60,507 nt of DNA, from assembly GCA_934654515.1 (NCBI GenBank), contig CAKUGA010000002.1, positions 1 through 60,507 on the forward strand, in the 5' to 3' direction. This stretch comes from an uncultured Collinsella sp. (lineage in GTDB: Bacteria > Actinomycetota > Coriobacteriia > Coriobacteriales > Coriobacteriaceae). Numbering within the stretch: the first letter of the stretch is position 1; each line of letters starts with the position of its first letter. Shown one piece after another: positions 1 through 6,462 of this stretch. Both the position numbers and the translations under genes were made by a program. The notes beneath the pieces were generated by a model that saw only the letters and a list, made by a program, of their open reading frames with translations, was not told the origin of the DNA and made no database searches.

Positions 1-80
1 CGACCTTCTCCCTGCTGTACATGCGAACCTCCAGTCCGGACCGCCTCACGGTCCAACTTTCTGTCCGCACCCCCTTCAGG
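1..80. mobile_element. Probable right end of an IS3/IS150-type insertion sequence (partial)
   Basis: The first ~80 bases are GC-rich and change abruptly to AT-rich sequence just after position 80. They contain CGGTCCAA (49-56) followed by a tract reading TCTGTCCGCACCCC. The reverse complement, GGGGTGCGGACAGA then AAGTTGGACC, resembles the ends I know from IS150-group elements (a C-rich tract next to AAGTTGGAC). A similar arrangement (CGGTCCAA then TTCGCAGTCCCC, 60300-60326) follows the IS3-type transposase remnant at the other end of the window. No transposase codons can be recognised this close to the edge, so the identity is inferred. Confidence 0.4.
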
Positions 81-1006
81 TTAAAAATACCAACATTAGC
101 AAGCAAGATGTTGTTCAGATTTATACGAACTGGATTCTCTCAATAACCGAAAATGAGACGATTTCTGCTTTCGTTCTCTGTTATTCGGATTTAAAAAGGC
201 TATCAGACTATTTTCAGACGATAACGGTGGACGACTACGTTCGTGATCTGAAAGCTAAAGCGAGTGAGTCTGGCTGTTCTAATGCAGCGAAGTTGATGAG
301 ACGATTGGATGCTAATGAGATCAACAAACTCTTTTGCTACGTGAAGGACCGTACATTCGCTCGCCCTATTAATGCAGACTGCATAAAGTCTGAGATAAGG
401 AGCAACTTGTCAAGCCCCTTTCACCGCACTTCAAATACGAAATTATTTGAAGACAGGGTTCACGAGTTCGAGAGCGTAATGAAATACAACGTTATGAGCG
501 CGATGTCCAAAACTGAACCTTATGAAATTAACCATGAGGGGTACATGCGAGTATGTGAACAGATATGCAGCGATATTAGCCAAAGTAGATTTGAGCCCAA
601 TTATGCTGCTTGGCGCTCCACGGTGAGTGATGATTTCTTGCAAACGCAGGAAGAGTCGCGCGAATATCGGCAGTTGCTTTCTTGCTCAACAAAATCCGGC
701 TTCGTGACTGATCACATGTACTATTGCGAATACTATCGCTCATTAAACTATGAGAGACTTGCCAGATGCCAAGCAAATACTGTTGCTAGTCTGGAGGATG
801 TGACATTTTGCAACTTCCGTGATTCATGTTTTTCGCTTGATGCCGATGGCGACGACCGTCCGATTAAACGGCTATTGGCAACTAAAGATAAATCAAATCA
901 GTACGCTTTTAATGAGCATGAAAAATGGGGATCTTGTATTTGGCTAACGAGGGAAGAAACCCCTGCTGATAAACGGATTTCTTGGGAAGACGAATCCAAT
1001 GACTAA
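2..1006 (+). CDS. ABC-three-component-like effector, C-terminal part (5' incomplete)
   Basis: The frame is open to the left edge, so a GTG at 227 is probably internal; about 310 residues after the IS-like end look genuine. The part seen is a helical, charged domain with no catalytic motif I can name. It sits as first gene of a set whose second and third genes look like the middle component and SMC-like ATPase of ABC-3C systems, where the first gene fuses a variable effector domain to a conserved C-terminal domain. Only that C-terminal domain would be present here, so the effector type cannot be read. The stop overlaps the next start by 8 nt. The reading through positions 2-80 is likely insertion-sequence DNA in frame by chance. 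Confidence 0.55.
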   Translation, partial: DLLPAVHANLQSGPPHGPTFCPHPLQVKNTNISKQDVVQIYTNWILSITENETISAFVLCYSDLKRLSDYFQTITVDDYVRDLKAKASESGCSNAAKLMRRLDANEINKLFCYVKDRTFARPINADCIKSEIRSNLSSPFHRTSNTKLFEDRVHEFESVMKYNVMSAMSKTEPYEINHEGYMRVCEQICSDISQSRFEPNYAAWRSTVSDDFLQTQEESREYRQLLSCSTKSGFVTDHMYYCEYYRSLNYERLARCQANTVASLEDVTFCNFRDSCFSLDADGDDRPIKRLLATKDKSNQYAFNEHEKWGSCIWLTREETPADKRISWEDESND

Positions 1007-1445
1007 CTGTTCAAATAATCTTGTTCTTCGCCAGCGAGCAATAGTGGTGAGCATTTATCTTGATTATTTGCTTGCCATTCTTTCCTGCGTTAATAGTATG
1101 AGCGTTACTAAATTATTAGTGTTAATGTTCCTGTCTAAATCAATTGAATCTCATGGGAGCGAGCTGCTAAACGGAAGATATTCAAAGCATCTAATTGAGA
1201 GAGCGACTTGCGCCGTATCTGGCAGCTATGAGTCGTTCTTATACGAGCTTCAGTACTCAGTTGAGGCTATTGAGATAGCCGGTGGCGGTGGCTTCATCGC
1301 TATAGAAGATGCTTTAGTGTGCCTTACCAACGACGGGCGAGCGCAGAACTGCAAGACGAACAATTCGTTTATCCCAAAATTGATAAATGAGGTTGCTTCC
1401 CTAGACGATAAATATGTTCTGTCGGAGATGATTCGCAATGTTTAG
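999..1445 (+). CDS. Small ABC-3C middle-component-like protein
   Basis: A 148-residue protein, mostly helical, with a Gly run (GGGG, residues ~95-98) between two helical halves. Size, position between an effector-like gene and an SMC-like ATPase, and 8-nt overlaps on both sides fit the 'middle component' of ABC-three-component systems, small winged-helix adaptors linking ATPase and effector. I see no enzymatic motif. The call depends mainly on gene order; sequence similarity could not be tested. Codon use is AT-rich like the rest of the island. Confidence 0.5.
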   Translation: MTNCSNNLVLRQRAIVVSIYLDYLLAILSCVNSMSVTKLLVLMFLSKSIESHGSELLNGRYSKHLIERATCAVSGSYESFLYELQYSVEAIEIAGGGGFIAIEDALVCLTNDGRAQNCKTNNSFIPKLINEVASLDDKYVLSEMIRNV

Positions 1446-3159
1446 CATTGAGTGCTTAGAACTAACCTCTTGTTCTGGCGAGACGTATAGATATTCCTTT
1501 TCTAGAGGCATAAATTACATCCACGGGCCGAATAGCTCTGGAAAAACGGAATTTTACAATTTTATTGATTATATGCTCGGCGCTGATATAAAGAATCTAT
1601 CCGAGGCACCTTGGTTCAAGGAGTCGTTGCGGACGGCCAAGATGCAGATTTCCTTTAATGGTCATGTCCTTATCTTGTATCGCGATTTACTCGACAATGA
1701 GTTTAGGCTGGTAATAGATGGGACGGCTTGCAAGGTATCTGATCTTGAGGAGTATAGAAGATACCTTAATTCATTATTTCTGGAATCGGCGGACGAGCCG
1801 GCTAGCCTTTCTGAATATGTTGGACAAGAGCTGACATATAGGACGTTCACCTTGTTCTCCTTTCTAAGCGAAATTACGGTCGGCCGAATTAATGGCTTCT
1901 TCAGCAAGCTCCTCGATATTAAATATCGGGTTAAGCAGAGACCCTTATTTGATTATCTGTTTAGCACCGACCCGGATCGAATCGTGTTCCTTCAGCGCAA
2001 GATTGCTGAACTTAACAAGCAAGCTCGCGAACTGGAAGCTCGGCGCGCCTTTAACAACCATTATCTAGAGGCGGTTAATCAAGAGCTGGCAAAACTCGGA
2101 ATTGTCGAGCGGTTCGACGGCGGTAATGCCGCCGTAATATCTGAATTGGTTGAGTCGGCTGCTATTTCTTTTGAACTCGACTCTCCTTCGAGTTTAATGG
2201 CGAATGATGTTGTGGAGGCGGATCAGCTAAGAAATGATATCAAGGCTCAGAAACAAATGATTCACGAGCTTAATGGTACAAAGTCTCAGGACGCGAAGCG
2301 TCATCGCCTTCTGGACAGATTGGGCTCGTTGATTGCTAACGATGATTCTAGAGCGGATTTATTGGGCCAAACTTGCAATCTGCTTAGCGAAATTGAAGCG
2401 TCAATACCCCGAAAAGACCTTGATTTGCAAAAGGAATTACTTGAGCACAAGGAGAGTAGATTAACTCATCTTGAAGCTAAGCTAACAGCCGCAAACGTGG
2501 TATTCAATCCGCTTGATTTTAATGAAAAAAGCAAGGCCGTCTTGGTGGTAAATGAGTACCTATCTCAGTATTCGGCGCTCTGCAGGCCAGATAATTATGA
2601 TGATGTGAAAAAGGAGATCTCTCGTCTAAATCGGGAGCTGAAAGAACTCAAGCATTCTGATGATGATACTTCTATTAATTCCATTTCTGACACCGTGACC
2701 GATTTATATTATTCGGCTTCGCAGGCCTCTTCCTTTGTTGCATCTGACTTTAAGCAACCTGATTTTTATATCAAGTTTCAAAAGGAAGGAGTGGGGCTTC
2801 AGCCTACATTTACTGAAGGGGATGATAGTGTTGATGTGTTTACGGGGAGTCGTGCTCGCCACACGTTGATGCAGGTCTGTGGCTATTTTGCCTTCATGCA
2901 TTACTTGCTTCAGAAGCGTAACATTCCACTTGTCCCTTTGCTTGTATTTGACCATGTTTCGTCGCCATTTGATGTGGAAAGCCGTGGGGCGATAGGAGTA
3001 ATCATTTTGAAGTTTTATTCACTTGTGGATAAAGATGATGTCCAATTATTTATATTTGAAACGGAAGATCCTGATGCTTTGGGAATCGTTCCCGATAAAT
3101 ATATTTCTCTTGTCTCGGACATTCAGACTGGGTTTAACCCTTTTTACACGGCTGACTAG
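1438..3159 (+). CDS. SMC/Rad50-like ATPase of an ABC-3C-type system
   Basis: A 573-residue ABC-type ATPase. It has Walker A GPNSSGKT at residues 30-37, a long charged coiled-coil middle (~190-430) with a predicted break near 320, and a C-terminal half containing a helical signature-like region (GSRARHTLMQVCGYFAF) followed by a hydrophobic Walker-B-like strand (PLLVFDHVSSPFD). It is much shorter than SMC or Rad50 and lacks a zinc hook, as expected for the ATPases of ABC-3C conflict systems, thought to sense invasion and activate the effector. The D in LVFDHV would coordinate magnesium; a canonical following Glu is not obvious, so catalytic competence is uncertain. The ATG overlaps the previous stop by 8 nt. 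Confidence 0.65.
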   Translation: MFSIECLELTSCSGETYRYSFSRGINYIHGPNSSGKTEFYNFIDYMLGADIKNLSEAPWFKESLRTAKMQISFNGHVLILYRDLLDNEFRLVIDGTACKVSDLEEYRRYLNSLFLESADEPASLSEYVGQELTYRTFTLFSFLSEITVGRINGFFSKLLDIKYRVKQRPLFDYLFSTDPDRIVFLQRKIAELNKQARELEARRAFNNHYLEAVNQELAKLGIVERFDGGNAAVISELVESAAISFELDSPSSLMANDVVEADQLRNDIKAQKQMIHELNGTKSQDAKRHRLLDRLGSLIANDDSRADLLGQTCNLLSEIEASIPRKDLDLQKELLEHKESRLTHLEAKLTAANVVFNPLDFNEKSKAVLVVNEYLSQYSALCRPDNYDDVKKEISRLNRELKELKHSDDDTSINSISDTVTDLYYSASQASSFVASDFKQPDFYIKFQKEGVGLQPTFTEGDDSVDVFTGSRARHTLMQVCGYFAFMHYLLQKRNIPLVPLLVFDHVSSPFDVESRGAIGVIILKFYSLVDKDDVQLFIFETEDPDALGIVPDKYISLVSDIQTGFNPFYTAD

Positions 3160-3188
3160 GGTGATTTGATTATGGTGGGGATGTAAGC

Positions 3189-4088
3189 GTGTCTGGAGTT
3201 AAGAACCAGCACTACGTGCCTCGGTTTTATCTTAGATCGTTTACCGATGACTCGGGTTATCTCGGCGTTGTAAGGCGCGATGCTGGTGGGTTAAAACCCG
3301 TCTTTCGAACGAAGCCCGAAAACGTTTGTGCGGAAAACTACCTCTACGAGGTCAAACGACGCGAGAGTGCTGGTGGGGACGATTTCATTGAAAAGGGCGT
3401 CATCGAAGTTGCTCTTGGTAAAATCGAGAACGATCTTGCTCCTGCCTACCGATTGCTGCTCAGTTATCTTGACTCTGAAAAACTGCCAAAAGGTGAAGAG
3501 TGCGTCAAACTGATTGCTCAGCTGGCATTTTTGCTTGCTTTTTTCATTGTGAGGAATCCTAAATGGTTGAACGAAGTGAGGGGTAACGCTGGCGCACACT
3601 CTGCCGAATTATTGTCGAGTGGCTTTTTCTCGGACGAAGACATTTCGCAAATGGTTTTGGCAGGGTACGGGGACGAATTTGAAGCCATTGTAGAGCTCGC
3701 TTATCTGGATACAGCGCTGTTCAGGCTCGATAAGGGCGCGCCTCTGTACGATCTACTTGTCTTTTTGCTTGACATGGATTACTGCTTTTACGCTGCACCT
3801 GAAGGATCTGAATTTATAACCACGTCGCTTCCCGCACATACTGAGTGGAAGGACGAGAGTGATGAAAACCCTTGTGGCATCTACTTCCCGTTGAGCCCTC
3901 GGTACGCCGTCGTATTTAGACAAAGACTGGAAGAGGAACGTTGCGTCTCTACTACTCGTATATCTTCCACCGAAGTCGATTCATTTAATCGTATTCTGAT
4001 GAACGGTGACGGGTTGTGGGAGTTTCTGATTGCAAGAGATCCGTCCAAATTGGAGCGGCTTATTGGGGAATATCGAGATAGGGTTTAG
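3189..4088 (+). CDS. DUF4238 domain protein
   Basis: A 299-residue protein starting with GTG behind GGGGAT. Residues 5-18 carry the hallmark of DUF4238 (KNQHYVPRFYLRSF), followed by a KPENVCAENYLYE segment also typical of the family. A strictly placed QHYVP near the N terminus suggests a catalytic or metal-binding His-Tyr pair, but the biochemical function of the family is unknown to me. A hydrophobic stretch (AQLAFLLAFFIV, ~106-117) is probably a buried helix. It lies 29 nt after the ABC-3C ATPase and may be co-transcribed. DUF4238 genes are common in variable islands and prophages; a defence role here is only suggested by neighbourhood. Confidence 0.8.
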   Translation: MSGVKNQHYVPRFYLRSFTDDSGYLGVVRRDAGGLKPVFRTKPENVCAENYLYEVKRRESAGGDDFIEKGVIEVALGKIENDLAPAYRLLLSYLDSEKLPKGEECVKLIAQLAFLLAFFIVRNPKWLNEVRGNAGAHSAELLSSGFFSDEDISQMVLAGYGDEFEAIVELAYLDTALFRLDKGAPLYDLLVFLLDMDYCFYAAPEGSEFITTSLPAHTEWKDESDENPCGIYFPLSPRYAVVFRQRLEEERCVSTTRISSTEVDSFNRILMNGDGLWEFLIARDPSKLERLIGEYRDRV

Positions 4089-4242
4089 ACCGAGTGATAA
4101 TTTGCTGGCTCGAGCATTACTGAATATCGCGAATGGCACAGCCACACGGTGTCTTTGCCATGTCGACCTAGGTCACGTTATTCGTACTCCTACTATTGCA
4201 CACTGGACAACCCGACTTCGATCATAACGCGCTCGCCAAGTC
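4089..4242. other. AT-rich gap without a recognisable gene
   Basis: Between the DUF4238 stop and the 25-bp inverted repeat I see no convincing coding frame, RNA gene or T-tract terminator. The short forward frame running to 4227 overlaps the DUF4238 3' end out of frame and looks random. Confidence 0.5.
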
Positions 4243-4295
4243 ACCTCCATGTTATACTTGCCGTAAAAACTTTACGGCAAGTATAACATGGAGGT
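4243..4295. promoter_or_regulatory. Perfect 25-bp inverted repeat with symmetric promoters over the ATPase ribosome binding site
   Basis: Arms 4243-4267 and 4271-4295 are perfect reverse complements separated by AAC. Within it TTGCCG (4258-4263) and TATAAC (4282-4287) are spaced 18 bp and could form a sigma-70 promoter. By symmetry the same promoter exists on the minus strand. GGAGG at 4290-4294, the likely ribosome binding site for ATG 4300, lies in the right arm, so in a readthrough transcript it would be locked in a 25-bp hairpin. There is no T tract, so it is not a standard terminator. It may be an operator, a translational switch, or both. Confidence 0.7.
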
Positions 4296-4299
4296 TTCG

Positions 4300-5388
4300 A
4301 TGCTAACGCGTTTTGAGGTCGAGGGATTCCGAAACTTCTCCCATAGATTTACCTTCAATTTGACCGATGTCAGGGACTACAGATTCAATACGTCAGCCAT
4401 CGATGAGGGCATCGTTTCTTGTGGTCTTATCTACGGTAAAAACGCTGTCGGCAAAACAAATTTCTCCAATGCTCTTCTCGATATTTCAGCAAATGTGGGG
4501 CGTCGGATCTTCTATTCCAATAAAACTAATTACCTCAGCGCAGTTGATGGGGTCACGTCGGCGTGCTTCGCCTACACGTTTCGCTTTGGGAATGACGAAG
4601 TTGCTTATCGTTACGAAAAGACTGGGATAACAGACTATCTTCGTGAGACAGTGGCTGTTAACGGCAAGATTGCATTTGATTACGACCACCGTGCAGGTAA
4701 AGTGCTCGATGGCGATTTGGCTTCTATTGGTGCCGATCGATTGAACTGGGAGTTCAAATCTCCCGGCATTTCTGTTTTGGCGTATGTGTGCAATAACATT
4801 CCTTTTGAGAGGGCAATGCCTCTTTTTAAGCTTTATACGTTTGCGCGGTCAATGGATGCCATTGGCGACGCACATATGAACGACCGTAACCTTGTCTCTA
4901 CCATCGCCGAAAACGTTATTTCGAATGACTTGGTTTCTGAGCTTCAGGCTTTTTTGAATGACTTTGGAATTCGAGAACGCCTTACTGCGCGTGAAACGCC
5001 ATCAGGTGATATCGCTTTGTACTTTGAAAAAAGTCGACTTATTCCGTTTGTAGAAAACTGTTCAAGCGGCACTGTTGCGCTGCTGCGACTGTTTAATTAT
5101 TTCCATGCTACAAGTGTGCCGTCCTTGCTTTTTGTAGACGAGTTCGATGCATTCTACCATCACGATCTCGCCGAGAAGGTCGTTGACTATTTTAAGTCCC
5201 AGGCTGGACGCCAAGTGCTTTGCGCATCGCATAATACAGATTTGTTCAGCAATAAAATCCTTAGGCCAGACTGCTTATTCATTCTTTCGGATCACAATAT
5301 TATTTCAGCTGCCAATGCAACAGATAGGGAACTAAGGGAGGGGCACAACCTCGAAAAGCTCTATAAGGCTGGCGAATTCGATGTCTAG
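4300..5388 (+). CDS. AAA15/OLD-like ATPase of a two-gene ATPase-TOPRIM-like pair
   Basis: ATG 4300 is preferred over ATG 4288 because GGAGG precedes it by 5 nt; the product is 362 residues. The N terminus (RFEVEGFRNF) and Walker A GKNAVGKT (46-53) are typical of AAA_15/AAA_21 OLD-family ATPases. The C-terminal part has a signature-like SSGTVALLRLF, Walker B LLFVDEFDAFYH and a switch-like CASHNTDLFSN. No nuclease domain is fused; the next gene supplies a TOPRIM-like partner with an 8-nt overlap. This layout matches defence pairs such as RloA-RloB/AbiL or PARIS AriA-AriB, in which the ATPase senses a phage trigger. Which family it belongs to cannot be settled by eye. Confidence 0.75.
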   Translation: MLTRFEVEGFRNFSHRFTFNLTDVRDYRFNTSAIDEGIVSCGLIYGKNAVGKTNFSNALLDISANVGRRIFYSNKTNYLSAVDGVTSACFAYTFRFGNDEVAYRYEKTGITDYLRETVAVNGKIAFDYDHRAGKVLDGDLASIGADRLNWEFKSPGISVLAYVCNNIPFERAMPLFKLYTFARSMDAIGDAHMNDRNLVSTIAENVISNDLVSELQAFLNDFGIRERLTARETPSGDIALYFEKSRLIPFVENCSSGTVALLRLFNYFHATSVPSLLFVDEFDAFYHHDLAEKVVDYFKSQAGRQVLCASHNTDLFSNKILRPDCLFILSDHNIISAANATDRELREGHNLEKLYKAGEFDV

Positions 5389-6136
5389 GAAGCAAGTCCT
5401 GCTTATCGTTGAGGGTATAAAGCAGGAGATTAAACTCTTTCATGCTCTCTTTGAGTGCTATGGTCTCGACATTGGCTATGAGATCGTTTCCTATAACACA
5501 AATATCTATGAGCTTTACGAAAGGATGTTTTCGGACGGCTTTCAGGACGACTTATCACTTCTCGGCGTCCTTAAGGAACGCGCGTCCGAAGAGGATAAGT
5601 GGTTATTTGACCAGGATTATTCTGATGTTTTGCTGGTCTTTGACTATGAGCTCCAAGATAATAGGTTCTCACCTGCACGGTTGGAGGAAATGCAACGTTA
5701 CTTTAACGAGAGCACAGACAATGGCAAACTCTACGTTAACTATCCAATGGTCGAGGCATGTAAGCATTTTCTGAAAATGCCCGACGTGGAATATCTGAAC
5801 AGAACTGTTTCCCGTGAAGATGTTTTGAAATACAAGTCAATCGTTGGCAATGCTTCTAGATACCAGAGTTTTGAGAGGCATTTTATTAGGCCAGACGTTG
5901 ACGAAATGATAGTGCTTACTGCCATCAAGGCGCTTCGGTTGTGCGGCCACAACGGCGAGGCCGGTTATGAGTCTGAGTATAGAGATCTTGACCATGAGAC
6001 AATCGTTAAGGCGCAAAACGATACTTTGCGTTCGGCCGATGAGGTGTGGGTTCTTGGTACCTGTCTGCTATTTATTTTAGATTACTCAACGGGTCTTATT
6101 GATTTCGCGGGAATCGAGTCGAAGCTACTTGGCTAG
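5381..6136 (+). CDS. TOPRIM/RloB-like partner of the AAA ATPase
   Basis: A 251-residue protein beginning KQVLLIVEGIKQEIKLFHALF, the strand-Glu-helix start of TOPRIM/RloB folds (Glu in VEG). A second strand, DVLLVFDYELQ, provides an acidic pair in DxE form where TOPRIM has DxD. The later YPMVEACKHF resembles the NPCFELWLLLHF box of RloB proteins. The N-terminal half therefore looks like a divergent metal-dependent nuclease or primase fold; the C-terminal half is helical and unassigned. The 8-nt overlap with the ATPase gene argues for coupled translation and a joint function. The DxE substitution means activity must be considered unproven. Confidence 0.55.
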   Translation: MSRKQVLLIVEGIKQEIKLFHALFECYGLDIGYEIVSYNTNIYELYERMFSDGFQDDLSLLGVLKERASEEDKWLFDQDYSDVLLVFDYELQDNRFSPARLEEMQRYFNESTDNGKLYVNYPMVEACKHFLKMPDVEYLNRTVSREDVLKYKSIVGNASRYQSFERHFIRPDVDEMIVLTAIKALRLCGHNGEAGYESEYRDLDHETIVKAQNDTLRSADEVWVLGTCLLFILDYSTGLIDFAGIESKLLG

Positions 6137-6189
6137 ACTTCTGGACGCTGCTAGTTCTGATTAATGTTGTCGATGCGGGGCTGTCATTT

Positions 6190-6314
6190 CGGAAGTGCGG
6201 TGAAAAAATCGGAAACCTCCGAGCACAAACTGATTTTCGGCAACAAAACTGCAGGTCTCGGATGTCTAAAACAGGGGTCTGGCCGACCGTTCTCGGTTTT
6301 TCACCGCACTTCCG
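6190..6314. repeat. MITE-like element with 18-bp perfect terminal inverted repeats
   Basis: CGGAAGTGCGGTGAAAAA (6190-6207) and its exact reverse complement (6297-6314) flank 89 bp of non-coding sequence. Internal shorter repeats (CTCCGAG / CTCGGA) could extend the fold. I see no target-site duplication and no coding frame. It sits at the junction between the AT-rich island and the pel operon. It could be a non-autonomous mobile element or a structured RNA. Confidence 0.6.
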
Positions 6315-6399
6315 GATTGGACGCTCATTTAGCACTCTCGATGTCCCCACATCCCCTAAAAAAGTTCTTAAAACAGCCTTAAAGGCGTTCCAACTCGCG

Positions 6400-6460
6400 T
6401 TGACAGCGTAAAATACGCATGTTTGACTATGACAGAAGTGGATTTTAGGGGAGGAGTACG
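6400..6460 (+). promoter_or_regulatory. Candidate pel promoter with an operator-like dyad and strong RBS
   Basis: TTGACA (6400-6405) is a consensus -35 box. The expected -10 position (around 6423-6430) is poor, which suggests dependence on an activator. Between them lies a 5-bp dyad, GCGTA-AAA-TACGC (6406-6418), that could be a regulator site. AGGGGAGGAG (6447-6456) precedes the pelD ATG by 6 nt. Confidence 0.4.
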
Positions 6461-6462
6461 CC

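Noticed and set aside
4288..4299. ATG 4288 as start of the AAA ATPase
   Set aside because: It overlaps its own GGAGG sequence and adds four residues before the conserved N-terminal strand; ATG 4300 has a properly spaced ribosome binding site.
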